DNA of 40,325 bases from Clostridiaceae bacterium (lineage in GTDB: Bacteria; Bacillota; Clostridia; DSM-8532), in the NCBI GenBank assembly GCA_012839205.1, contig DUNT01000073.1:1-40325 (forward strand), read 5' to 3'. The notes beneath the pieces are model-generated. The model ran no database searches and was not told the origin of the DNA. It was given only the letters and a program-made list of their open reading frames with translations. Positions 17,614 to 25,283 of this stretch are shown here, in pieces. A program made the translations under genes and the position numbers. Numbering within the stretch: position 1 is the stretch's first letter; the number at the start of each line of letters is the position of its first letter.

Positions 17614-17639
17614 TTTAATGTGATAAAAATCACATTAAA
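17614..17639. promoter_or_regulatory. Crp/Fnr-type palindromic operator upstream of nifSU
   Basis: Two perfect 11-bp arms, TTTAATGTGAT and ATCACATTAAA, are separated by AAAA. The core is TGTGA, six bases, TCACA, the consensus for Crp and for Bacillus Fnr. A weak -10-like box (17592-17600, minus strand) would put the centre about 39-42 bp upstream of transcription start, the place of a class II activator site. Function is inferred. Confidence 0.65.
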
Positions 17640-17763
17640 TTAAGATGTATCAATAATTCATAAACTCATACTTAACATCTAAACAACCAATATAAAATTA
17701 GCACCGCAGGTGGTAAAAGTCAACGTCAAATACTGAGTTTTATTAGATTATCAGTAAGTTAAA

Positions 17764-17791
17764 AAAATGAAACATCGTAATGTTTCATTTT
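17764..17791 (-). terminator. Terminator after the methyltransferase gene
   Basis: A perfect 12-bp AT-rich stem (AAAATGAAACAT with ATGTTTCATTTT) closes a CGTA loop. On the minus strand a run of seven T overlaps its end. It lies 26 nt past the stop at 17817. Its symmetry would also suit an operator, but the T run favours a terminator. Confidence 0.7.
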
Positions 17792-17816
17792 AAAGAGATT
17801 TAAGTTATGTTTATTT

Positions 17817-18599
17817 TTATAACCTTAACAGTTGTTTCCCCAAACTTCCTATATATGTTTCTGTTGTGTAGTTTATTGAAACCTTTCTGCTCTGATTGTA
17901 TCGTTCAAAAATATTTTGAAACTCTGTCAGTATCTCCTGATACCCGTTATCCCATTGTGCCGGAAGGCTTTCTTCTGATAGAAATCTGGCTTTTGCACCC
18001 TCGAAATCAAGGATTTGCTGATTAGAAAAAGAAACATGTGTATAAGGAGTTGTACTAAAAAATTCAAATATTTCATCTTCGGACAGCTCGCTGTCTGGGA
18101 GTGTATCGTTAAAAACCTGATATTGCTTTATCAGTTTCTGATACTCTTTTATAAAATCATCCTCCTGGTTAAGACGATTATACAGCAAAATAACTGCCCC
18201 GGAAGGCTTGATTATTCTGAAAAACTCGTTTCTGCATTTTTCTATACAGAGATGCTTAATAGACTTGGTGCAAAAAATAAAGTTTACAGATTCATCAGAT
18301 AATGTGGTGTTGTCTGCGGTTGCCTTAAGTGATACAAACCTCTGGAATTCATCGCCCAAGAGCCTATTTGCAACTTCTCTCATCTGATCATTATATTCAA
18401 TAGCCACCACTCGACTGCCTCGTTCCAACAATAGTCTTGTTAAGACTCCTGTGCCTGAACCAATATCTGCTATAACTGATTCTCTTGAAAGACCAGCTTC
18501 TTCATATAAATAATTTATGAGTTTATTGGGATATCCCGGTTGATATCTTAAATAGTTTTCAATCTTTTCTGAATAACTCTTTAAGGTACTAAAAGACAT
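17817..18599 (-). CDS. Class I SAM-dependent methyltransferase
   Basis: A 260-residue methyltransferase with motif I VIADIGSGTGVLTRLLLERG (about 41-60), a motif II acidic end (VVAIEYNDQM) and the FFRIIKPSGAVILLYN post-motif strand. The fold matches the UbiE/Methyltransf_11 group, but nothing visible identifies the substrate. The start chosen is the ATG at 18599 after AAGGGTGATGAT; upstream in-frame Met codons up to 18686 have no site. The gene stands alone between nifS and mscL. Confidence 0.8.
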   Translation of the reverse strand: MSFSTLKSYSEKIENYLRYQPGYPNKLINYLYEEAGLSRESVIADIGSGTGVLTRLLLERGSRVVAIEYNDQMREVANRLLGDEFQRFVSLKATADNTTLSDESVNFIFCTKSIKHLCIEKCRNEFFRIIKPSGAVILLYNRLNQEDDFIKEYQKLIKQYQVFNDTLPDSELSEDEIFEFFSTTPYTHVSFSNQQILDFEGAKARFLSEESLPAQWDNGYQEILTEFQNIFERYNQSRKVSINYTTETYIGSLGKQLLRL

Positions 18600-18721
18600 A
18601 TCATCACCCTTGTTGCCAATATTTGGCATTACTAAGACATAAACCACCCTAGATGAATTATATATCATAAGGATAATGATTGTCATTTATTGCCTGTTAT
18701 TAACCAAATGACCAAGCTATA

Positions 18722-19147
18722 CTATTCCTTCTTATCTTTCAACAGATCTCTGATTTCAGTAAGGAGCTCCTGCTCCTTTGAGAGGGTTTCTTTCTTTTCT
18801 TCAGCTACTTCTGCTTCTTTTGCTTCTTCTTTCCTTCTGAACTTACCAATGATTTTTATAACAATAAAAATACTTAGTGCAATAATTAAAAAGTCAATTA
18901 TATTTTGAATAAACTGCCCGTACATTATGCCAACATAACCTTCTGTTCCCTGTACACCAGACAAAGGAATACTTAAATCAGCCAATTTTGTCTTTCCTGT
19001 AACCATAATTATCAGAGGAGTTATAATATCGTTCACCAGAGAAGTTACAATTTTTCCGAATGCGCCGCCAATAACTACACCCACGGCCATGTCTACGACA
19101 TTACCCTTCATTGCAAATTTCTTAAAATCTTCGATAAATTTTTTCAT
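18722..19147 (-). CDS. mscL: Large-conductance mechanosensitive channel
   Basis: A 141-residue membrane channel that opens under strong membrane tension to release solutes on hypo-osmotic shock. It begins with the family N-terminal helix (MKKFIEDFKKFAMKGNVVD), then TM1 (MAVGVVIGGAFGKIVTSLVND) containing the gate residues, a periplasmic-type loop, TM2 (about 74-98, FIQNIIDFLIIALSIFIVIKI), and a charged C-terminal helix (KEEAKEAEVAEEKKET). GAGGAG lies before the ATG. A clear sigma-A promoter is 100 nt upstream (19248-19276). Confidence 0.97.
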   Translation of the reverse strand: MKKFIEDFKKFAMKGNVVDMAVGVVIGGAFGKIVTSLVNDIITPLIIMVTGKTKLADLSIPLSGVQGTEGYVGIMYGQFIQNIIDFLIIALSIFIVIKIIGKFRRKEEAKEAEVAEEKKETLSKEQELLTEIRDLLKDKKE

Positions 19148-19247
19148 AATTCTCTCTCCTCATTTTTTAATGTAACTTTCTGTCTATACTGCTTTCTCAG
19201 CTTGCTTGATTGTTCACATTACAGGTATTACAACGTTCCTTACTCTT

Positions 19248-19276
19248 GTTATACTATAACTGGAATGTAATGTAAA
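19248..19276 (-). promoter_or_regulatory. Sigma-A promoter of mscL
   Basis: On the minus strand a TTTACA -35 and a TATAAC -10 are separated by 17 bp. Transcription would start near 19241, giving a leader of about 94 nt. Confidence 0.7.
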
Positions 19277-19342
19277 CAAGATTGACACAATTCATGGGAT
19301 GTGCAAAAATGTGTAGAGAAAAACACAGTTAAGGTGAGCAAA

Positions 19343-20395
19343 ATGAGTAATAAAAGTGAATATAATGGTCTGCGAACACTGGTAATAGTATTAGCTATAA
19401 TTCTCGCAGGTGTAATTGGTGTTTATATCTATGTTGTTAAAGATGCCCCTGTATTTCAGTTTATAAGTCGGATTGTCAGTGCCGAGGATGGTGCTGATTC
19501 TATAAGATCCCGCAGAAAGGATACTGCTAAACCCTATAAACTGACAAATAATCAGCGGTATTCTAAAGACCTGGTGAATAAGAACAATATCAACATACTG
19601 GTTATAGGCCCCGATGAAACAAGCAGTAATTATGATACTCTGATGATAGTAAGCCTTGATGACGAAAACAATGTCATCAAATTTATAAATCTGCCAAGAG
19701 ACATTTACATAGACTATAGTGATAAGTTTAAATCAGACCTTAAAAAGGTATGGTCTTCCTATACAAAGTCTAAAGGAATATATAAAATCAATGCGGCTCA
19801 TCTTCTTGGTAAAAAAGTAAATTATCTAAACGGCAAGGGCCGTTTTGGCAACCCCGAATATGATTTTACCGCAGATTTAATTGAAGAAATTTTTAATATT
19901 TATATAGATGATTTTGTATATATAAAACCTTCAAGTTTCCGAAAAGTAGTAGATTACTTTGATGGAGTTGAAATTGACGTACCTTATCTTATGAAATATA
20001 CGGATCCGACACAAAACCTTGAAATCAATATTAAAAAAGGTTTGCAGACATTAGATGGAAAAGCCGCAGAAGGGTTTGTCCGATATCGCCAGGGAACTGA
20101 TGAAAAGGGCAAGTATAAAAGCATAGGAGATATCGAGAGAAAAAACAATCAGGTGGCTTTTGTGAAAGCATTTGTTGAACAACACATGAATCTGAAGAAT
20201 TTAGGTAAAATAATTACAATTTTTAATGACCTGGATTCTTATATAGAAACAAGTGTGGATGCCAGAGAAGCTGGCGAATATGGAAAAATAGCAGAGATTT
20301 TTTACAAAAATAAATTTACTCAGGAAAACGAACAAATTGATTGTAAAAATGAAACCATAGATGGTATATATTATCTGAAGATCAGCCAAAAATAG
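19343..20395 (+). CDS. LytR-CpsA-Psr (LCP) family cell-wall ligase
   Basis: Membrane enzyme that transfers undecaprenyl-linked glycopolymers such as teichoic acids onto peptidoglycan. The 350 residues start with a cytoplasmic tip and a single membrane helix (LVIVLAIILAGVIGVYIYVV, about 11-30). The outer LCP domain (about 80-300) includes NILVIGPDETSSNYDTLMIVS, the conserved Arg in FINLPRDIYIDY, and a region ending VRYRQGTDEKGKYKSIGDIERKNNQ with the family's R..R..D..R pattern. I start it at the ATG at 19343, after AAGGTG; the GTG at 19301 has no site. It diverges from mscL. Confidence 0.9.
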   Translation: MSNKSEYNGLRTLVIVLAIILAGVIGVYIYVVKDAPVFQFISRIVSAEDGADSIRSRRKDTAKPYKLTNNQRYSKDLVNKNNINILVIGPDETSSNYDTLMIVSLDDENNVIKFINLPRDIYIDYSDKFKSDLKKVWSSYTKSKGIYKINAAHLLGKKVNYLNGKGRFGNPEYDFTADLIEEIFNIYIDDFVYIKPSSFRKVVDYFDGVEIDVPYLMKYTDPTQNLEINIKKGLQTLDGKAAEGFVRYRQGTDEKGKYKSIGDIERKNNQVAFVKAFVEQHMNLKNLGKIITIFNDLDSYIETSVDAREAGEYGKIAEIFYKNKFTQENEQIDCKNETIDGIYYLKISQK

Positions 20396-20402
20396 ACATG
20401 AT

Positions 20403-20435
20403 ATGACTTATACATCATTATAAACAATAAGTCAT
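20403..20435 (+). terminator. Hairpin after the LCP gene, possible weak terminator
   Basis: Arms ATGACTTAT (20403-20411) and ATAAGTCAT (20427-20435) are separated by 15 nt, 8 nt past the LCP stop. A T-rich but interrupted tract follows. Its right arm overlaps by 3 nt the left arm of the next inverted repeat, so only one of the two can form fully. Confidence 0.4.
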
Positions 20436-20469
20436 TTGCATTTTCTATTGTCGGTTGTAAATGCAAATG
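20433..20469. promoter_or_regulatory. Inverted repeat spanning the oadB promoter
   Basis: Perfect 11-bp arms CATTTGCATTT (20433-20443) and AAATGCAAATG (20459-20469) flank 15 bp that include the -35 element. The right arm fills the promoter spacer. It could be a repressor operator; no regulator gene is adjacent. Confidence 0.5.
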
Positions 20470-20476
20470 TTATAAT
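20448..20476 (+). promoter_or_regulatory. Sigma-A promoter of oadB
   Basis: TTGTCG (-35) and a perfect TATAAT (-10) are separated by 17 bp. Transcription would start near 20483, about 56 nt before the oadB start codon. Confidence 0.75.
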
Positions 20477-20538
20477 AGATAAGATTTTAACAATGATACA
20501 AAAAGAAAACATTTTATACTCGGGAGGACAGAAGTCAA

Positions 20539-21705
20539 ATGGTATTCAATTTTAATCAGCTTATGGAAAGTTTGCCTGCCGGTACTACTTTTGCCGAATA
20601 CATTATTAAAATGTTAATAATGTTTGCCATTGGCGGTATCTTAATTTATCTGGCCATAAAAAAGGATTACGAACCCGCCTTGTTACTTCCAATCGGTTTT
20701 GGTGCGATTTTAACAAATATACCCCTAACCAGTATTGTAACAAATCCAACAAACGGAGATACAGGAATATTTGGTGTGCTTTATGATGCAACAATTGCCA
20801 ATGAACTGTTGCCGGTTTTAATTTTTATAGCGGTTGGTGCTATGATTGACTTCGGACCATTGTTCCAAACACCTTCTATGCTATTTTTTGGAGCTGCTGC
20901 TCAGTTTGGTATTTTTGCAACTATGATGGTAGCTTTGCTTTTAGGCTTTAATCTTAAAGAAGCCGGAGCGATTGGTGTTATAGGTGCTGCAGATGGTCCT
21001 ACAACCATTTACGTTGGCAGTGCTTTCGGATTGGACAAGGGCATTATGGGTCCCTTGACAGTTGCGGCATACTCCTACATGTCATTGGTTCCAATTATCC
21101 AGCCTCCTGTTATTAAGGCTTTGACAACAAAGAAGGAAAGACAAATCCGCATGGATTTCAAACAAAGAGAAGTAAGCAAATTAACAAGAATTCTTTTCCC
21201 GATTGTTGTTACTGTCATTGCAGGTATTATAGCCCCTGAAAGTGTTGCGCTTATCGGAGCTTTAATGTTTGGTAACCTGATCAGAGAGTGTGGAGTTCTG
21301 GCAAGACTATCTGAAACAGCCCAGACTACCTTGGCGAATCTGGTAACTATTCTGTTGGGTATTACTATTGGTACAACCATGACAGCTCAAGACTTCCTGA
21401 CCAAAAATACTCTATTGATTATGTTACTGGGTCTGGTTGCATTCATTTTCGATACTGCTGGCGGAGTTATGTTTGCTAAATTCTTGAACCTTTTCAGAAA
21501 AGAAAAAATTAACCCAATGGTTGGTGCAGCAGGTATTTCTGCATTCCCGATGTCAGCGCGAGTTATTCAAAAAATGGCTAAAGATGAAGATCCACACAAC
21601 TTTATACTTATGCAGTCGGTAGCAGCCAATGTATCTGGTCAGTTAGGCTCGGTTGTTGCCGGTAGTATGATTCTTGTCTTGATAGGCAGAATAGTTGGTT
21701 TGTAA
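20539..21705 (+). CDS. oadB: Na+-translocating decarboxylase beta subunit
   Basis: Integral membrane subunit that couples decarboxylation of a carboxybiotin carrier to outward Na+ pumping in oxaloacetate, glutaconyl-CoA or methylmalonyl-CoA decarboxylases. The 388 residues are almost entirely hydrophobic with about ten membrane segments. Conserved stretches include LLPIGFGAILTNIP, the GAADGPTTIYVG motif carrying the ion-site Asp (about 150-160), PIIQPPVIKALTT and the C-terminal GAAGISAFPMSARV. GGAGG lies 11 nt upstream. A small OadG-like gene follows, but no alpha (carboxyltransferase) or biotin-carrier gene is in the window, so the substrate cannot be named. Confidence 0.93.
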   Translation: MVFNFNQLMESLPAGTTFAEYIIKMLIMFAIGGILIYLAIKKDYEPALLLPIGFGAILTNIPLTSIVTNPTNGDTGIFGVLYDATIANELLPVLIFIAVGAMIDFGPLFQTPSMLFFGAAAQFGIFATMMVALLLGFNLKEAGAIGVIGAADGPTTIYVGSAFGLDKGIMGPLTVAAYSYMSLVPIIQPPVIKALTTKKERQIRMDFKQREVSKLTRILFPIVVTVIAGIIAPESVALIGALMFGNLIRECGVLARLSETAQTTLANLVTILLGITIGTTMTAQDFLTKNTLLIMLLGLVAFIFDTAGGVMFAKFLNLFRKEKINPMVGAAGISAFPMSARVIQKMAKDEDPHNFILMQSVAANVSGQLGSVVAGSMILVLIGRIVGL

Positions 21706-21833
21706 GATTTTGAACTGATGTTAAATCACAGAAGTCTGAGGCGTGATGTATCCTCGGCCCGGGGCAAGAAATTATCCCCCCACTTTCAGAAGGTGGAACC
21801 TGTGAAAACTCGGTATAGAAGGGAGAATTGATT

Positions 21834-21974
21834 ATGAATACAGAGCTTTTACTTCAAGGTCTTGAGGTAACAGTACTTGGATTAGCAGGTGTTTTCACAG
21901 CTCTAATCGCATTTTATATACTTATTAATGTTATTGGTAAAATTCCCGTAAAGCAAAATGAACAGGATAATTAA
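21834..21974 (+). CDS. Small OadG-like decarboxylase subunit, 46 residues
   Basis: A short gene that is easy to miss. The translation begins MNTELLLQGLEVTVLGLAGV and has one membrane helix (about 10-34) followed by a short polar tail (GKIPVKQNEQDN). The pattern of an N-terminal helix with a G.GVFTAL stretch is that of OadG-type gamma subunits, which help assemble the alpha and beta subunits, but it lacks the long soluble tail of classical OadG. AGGGAG lies 8-9 nt upstream. It follows oadB after 128 nt; that gap has short GC-rich pairings (about 21727-21813) that might affect relative expression. A terminator follows at once. Confidence 0.75.
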   Translation: MNTELLLQGLEVTVLGLAGVFTALIAFYILINVIGKIPVKQNEQDN

Positions 21975-21994
21975 ATTCACTCAGATAATCCATA

Positions 21995-22022
21995 CAAAAC
22001 TCCCGCAAAACCGGGAGTTTTG
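21995..22022. terminator. Bidirectional terminator after the OadG-like gene
   Basis: An 11-bp perfect stem (CAAAACTCCCG with CGGGAGTTTTG) closes a 6-nt loop, followed by TTTTC on the plus strand and preceded by A-rich sequence. It separates the plus-strand oad genes from the convergent gene ending at 22035. Confidence 0.85.
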
Positions 22023-22034
22023 TTTTCGGTGTTT

Positions 22035-22850
22035 TTATTTTGCAATTATGGTATATGTTCCAGGATCAAGTTTATAAAACAAATATATGCCATCCTCATT
22101 TGTGTATGTAATCTGAACGGGTATATTGTTACCATTACAGAGAACCACCAGAGCATTGCTTAACGGAACATTATTCTTATCTGTAATAATCCCGTATATG
22201 GTCCCTTTTAAAAGTTTCTTTTTAAGATATACAGTTTCCAATGTTATAATAGGCAGATCTCTTCCTATTTCAATATTAAGTATTCTCTCAATATAGTTTT
22301 GTGACTGTATACAAATCCGGTAAGTTCCCGGCTCAATATTATCAAAAATATAAAGACCTTCCTGATTAGTAAAAGTGAAATCATATGGGTTAAGACTTTG
22401 ACCTCTGTAAATGGTAACCCTGACTGCCGGAACAGGCTGTTGCTGCTGGTCTTTTATACTCCCGAATATAACAAGGCCATAGTTCGGTGCAGAAATAAGC
22501 TCCAGATTTAATGCTTTTTTATTAAGACTTTCAGTTGGGATAGCATCGCTTGAAATTGTCTCATAACCTTTTTTAGCGGCTATTATTCTGATTGGTGAGC
22601 TAAAGCTGCCCTCTATGCTGAAATTGCCATCAATATCAGAAAAATTATATGCAATAGGATTGTATTCCTGATCACATACCTTTATACAAACGCCTTCAAT
22701 TGGTTTTCCCGTATGCTTGTCGCTTACGTTTCCCATAACAGTATTCTCATCCCAGATCATTTCGCTTAATACTACTTTTTCCAGAACTTCCTGATTCTCA
22801 TCTGCTATAACTACTCTCTGGGGTGGAGTTGGAACAACAGTCTTACTCAA
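22035..22850 (-). CDS. Protein of three CarboxypepD_reg-like beta-sandwich repeats
   Basis: A 271-residue protein built mainly of three similar units of about 70-75 residues. Each has a G.I.D....P...V.V pattern, a T..DG.Y.F....PG.Y.I turn and a closing strand: about 37-101 (GNVSDKHTGKPIEGVCIKV), 121-189 (GSIKDQQQQPVPAVRVTIYR) and 212-271 (GIITDKNNVPLSNALVVLC). These resemble carboxypeptidase regulatory-like, transthyretin-type folds. There is no signal peptide, membrane segment or sorting motif. I choose the TTG at 22850: GAGGGGG lies about 8 nt upstream, while the ATG at 22874 has no site and falls almost on the predicted transcription start. It diverges from a similar gene at 22986. Function unknown. 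Confidence 0.72.
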   Translation of the reverse strand: MSKTVVPTPPQRVVIADENQEVLEKVVLSEMIWDENTVMGNVSDKHTGKPIEGVCIKVCDQEYNPIAYNFSDIDGNFSIEGSFSSPIRIIAAKKGYETISSDAIPTESLNKKALNLELISAPNYGLVIFGSIKDQQQQPVPAVRVTIYRGQSLNPYDFTFTNQEGLYIFDNIEPGTYRICIQSQNYIERILNIEIGRDLPIITLETVYLKKKLLKGTIYGIITDKNNVPLSNALVVLCNGNNIPVQITYTNEDGIYLFYKLDPGTYTIIAK

Positions 22851-22882
22851 TTCATTATCCCCCTCTTTATCCATTACAAAAT

Positions 22883-22912
22883 AGTATATGATTCTGAATT
22901 ATTTGTTGTGAA
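22883..22912 (-). promoter_or_regulatory. Sigma-A promoter for the gene ending at 22035
   Basis: On the minus strand TTCACA (-35) and TATACT (-10), each one base off consensus, are 18 bp apart. Predicted transcription start is near 22876, which supports the TTG start at 22850. Confidence 0.55.
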
Positions 22913-22985
22913 AAAAGCAATGTATAAGCACTATTCATGTTCTGTTCACGTATTATATAACAGCCGATAAAAGGGAGAAGTTGCT

Positions 22986-23855
22986 ATGTCTATTATTAAA
23001 GATGAGTTTATACCCGGCCAATCAGTAAGAAAGAAAATTAACGGTATTGCAGAAACTATACGCCTTGATTTATCACTTAGCCGAAATCCTCATATCAATT
23101 CAGGAATGGTTACAGGTACAATTAGAGATGAAAGCGGAACCCCTGTTTCTGATGCTGTTGTAATAATTCTGGATGCAACCTGTTCACTCATTGAAAATAC
23201 CAATACCGATAAAAATGGCAGATACAATTTTTCTTTTATCCCATCAGGATCTGCCTATAGGGCTTATGCACAGGCACCAGGTTTTTTGTTGTCTGATGCC
23301 ATACCATTTAGTCTGGGGTTAAATCAAAGAATCGAAATTGATTTTACGCTTATTTCTGATAATGCCGACACTTATTCAATCATTGCCGGAGAAGTTGTAA
23401 ACGCTTACGGTTTACCCATTAAGTCAGCATCTGTTGAGCTTTATAAGGTAACACAAATGGATACAAAACTTTTGGTTCTTACCTTTTCCAATGACATAGG
23501 CCAATTCGTGTTCCGCGACATAGAATCAGGTTCATATTTCTTAAAGATAAATGCCACAGGTTTTTTCAGCGAGTATTACCCCGTAGAAATAATAAAGCCC
23601 AGATCCATATGCCAGGTTAACGCTGTTTTGAAGGAAGATCTGAAATCTTCGAAGGGGATTATTCTGGGAGTGATTAGTGATTGTGATGAAATGCCGCTGG
23701 CAAATGCCGATGTTATCCTATATCGTGTGGGCACCGATAAATCACTTGTTCCTGTAGCTTATACAAGAACAAATCACGAGGGAATCTATCTGTTTATTAA
23801 CGTTCCACAGGGTGAGTATATGGTTAACTCCAACCGTTCAATCACTGTGGTTTAG
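22986..23855 (+). CDS. Second CarboxypepD_reg-like repeat protein
   Basis: A 289-residue protein with the same architecture as its divergent neighbour: three repeats at about 41-118 (GTIRDESGTPVSDAVVIILD), 130-203 (GEVVNAYGLPIKSASVELYK) and 224-289 (GVISDCDEMPLANADVILYR), each with a DG/EG turn and a G.Y/GS.Y closing element. The N-terminal 35 residues (MSIIKDEFIPGQSVRKKING) are polar; there is no signal peptide or anchor. GGGAG lies 8 nt before the ATG. The two proteins look like diverged paralogs. It ends 3 nt from the convergent DUF2007-type gene. No function is known to me. Confidence 0.72.
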   Translation: MSIIKDEFIPGQSVRKKINGIAETIRLDLSLSRNPHINSGMVTGTIRDESGTPVSDAVVIILDATCSLIENTNTDKNGRYNFSFIPSGSAYRAYAQAPGFLLSDAIPFSLGLNQRIEIDFTLISDNADTYSIIAGEVVNAYGLPIKSASVELYKVTQMDTKLLVLTFSNDIGQFVFRDIESGSYFLKINATGFFSEYYPVEIIKPRSICQVNAVLKEDLKSSKGIILGVISDCDEMPLANADVILYRVGTDKSLVPVAYTRTNHEGIYLFINVPQGEYMVNSNRSITVV

Positions 23856-23858
23856 ATA

Positions 23859-24284
23859 TTAATTAGCTCTCACTGCATATAAAACAATTATAGCTATAAT
23901 TAAAATTATGAAAACCGATGCCATTATAATTGTTTTATTGGTAATGCTGTCCAGGTTTTGCTGATTCTTATTTTTTACAGTTTCATCATGAAATGAAGGG
24001 TCGGCAAGGATTTCTTCATCGCTGATATCTGAAGCTGATTCAAGAAGTCCTTTTGCTTCCTCAATTCTTTCTTCAGGTACAAACAAATCAATCCCCATAG
24101 TGGTATTGCCGAGAATAATATTCAGATAGGCTCCAGGCCCCCTGTACTTTTTATATACAGGTATTTCAGCGGTTGCAAGTTTTGATTCTATAATATCTGC
24201 TTCTATGCTGTCGCTGGCGGTAATCAAGAACGCTTGTCCTTCAACAGGTGGCTTACGTTCATTATCAGCTTTTTTATTAAACAT
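23859..24284 (-). CDS. DUF2007-like protein with C-terminal membrane anchor
   Basis: A 141-residue protein. Residues about 15-85 resemble the DUF2007 'putative signal-transducing' domain (FLITASDSIEADIIESKLATAEIPVYKK, then a hydrophobic LFVPEERIEEAKGLLE end), a small ferredoxin-like fold of unknown ligand. A polar linker follows, then one C-terminal membrane helix (IIMASVFIILIIAIIVLYAV, about 118-137), so the domain would face the cytoplasm. GGAG lies 11 nt before the ATG. It stands alone between two plus-strand genes. Confidence 0.65.
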   Translation of the reverse strand: MFNKKADNERKPPVEGQAFLITASDSIEADIIESKLATAEIPVYKKYRGPGAYLNIILGNTTMGIDLFVPEERIEEAKGLLESASDISDEEILADPSFHDETVKNKNQQNLDSITNKTIIMASVFIILIIAIIVLYAVRAN

Positions 24285-24485
24285 TTACATCACTACTCCT
24301 AAATCAATTCATAGTACTGCTGCAATTAATCATAATACAACAGAATGATTATTTCCAGAGGTATAAACACTAAAAACTACATAAATATAAGCTCCTGCAG
24401 CTAAGATTCTTTTATAAACCGTAGATACCATTCTTAATTGTAACGTGATATACTATCATGCAAAGTTATCTTACGAGGTGGTAAT

Positions 24486-25262
24486 TTGAGTAAGAACACC
24501 AAAAAGTATGTATTTACAGGATTAATGACAGCACTTATATTTGCTTTGACCTTTTTATTCCATATTCCTGTTCCCTATACGTCCGGGTATATTCATCTTG
24601 GTGATAGTATGATATATATTTCTGTTATTGTTCTGGGGCCGTTTTTCGGAGCATTTGCCTCCGGTGTCGGTTCAATGCTTGCTGATCTTCTTTCTGGCTA
24701 TGCCCATTATGCCATACCTACCTTAATTATTAAATCCATTATGGCACTGATAATGGGCCTGCTGCTCTCAGGAAGGACAAAAAAGGCCACAATAACATCT
24801 ATGTTTGCTGCTCTTGCTGTTTGGATAGCTTTTTCAGTCAGCAGTGTTATCTATCTTAAAAACCAGATTGCCAGCATTGGTAAAGTAAATCTTGTTAATA
24901 CCCTTGCGGGAGCGGATGCTGATTTTGAAACCCTCAACCGAACATCAAGAATTATTGAGAATTTTCCTGTTTATTTGACTTTTGGGCTAGTAATTTTATT
25001 AGTAACCCTTTCTGTCTTAGCAAATTTGATTTCAAAACGAGATGGTAATAATGTCTTAAATATGAAAGCAATTTTGGGCATGAGTGGAGCCGGAATGTGC
25101 ATGGTAATAGGATATTATCTTGTAGAGTCCTTTATGTATAGTCCCATTGCTGCACTTATGAGCATACCCATGAATATGATCCAGTTTTTTGCCGGAGTAA
25201 TAGCAGCAAGCTTTTTCATGCCTGCCATAAGAAAAGCTCAGCTGTATGCAGAAAAGCAATGA
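24486..25262 (+). CDS. ECF transporter S component (substrate-binding membrane subunit)
   Basis: A 258-residue membrane protein with about six helices, an N-terminal YVFTGLMTALIFALTFLFHIP that matches the start of ECF-type vitamin-uptake S subunits, and the conserved YIHLGDSMIYISVIVLGPFFGAFASGVGSMLADLLSGY region (about 36-70). The long soluble loop (about 125-155) is unusual. S subunits bind a vitamin or cofactor precursor and use a shared EcfAAT energy module, not seen here. The start is a TTG 7 nt after GAGG. No riboswitch is evident upstream (24285-24485), so the ligand is open. It lies 1.4 kb before the EET-like operon, which needs flavin, but metF intervenes on the other strand. Confidence 0.8.
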   Translation: MSKNTKKYVFTGLMTALIFALTFLFHIPVPYTSGYIHLGDSMIYISVIVLGPFFGAFASGVGSMLADLLSGYAHYAIPTLIIKSIMALIMGLLLSGRTKKATITSMFAALAVWIAFSVSSVIYLKNQIASIGKVNLVNTLAGADADFETLNRTSRIIENFPVYLTFGLVILLVTLSVLANLISKRDGNNVLNMKAILGMSGAGMCMVIGYYLVESFMYSPIAALMSIPMNMIQFFAGVIAASFFMPAIRKAQLYAEKQ

Positions 25263-25283
25263 CTGTGTTATTCAGAGCGGAGC

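Noticed and set aside
17764-17791. Operator near the methyltransferase gene
   Set aside because: The hairpin is followed by seven T on the minus strand right after the gene's stop, so a terminator explains it better.
24285-24485. Riboswitch before the ECF S-component gene
   Set aside because: I looked for thiamine, folate, cobalamin and FMN signatures and saw none of their conserved core motifs; a covariance-model search would settle it.
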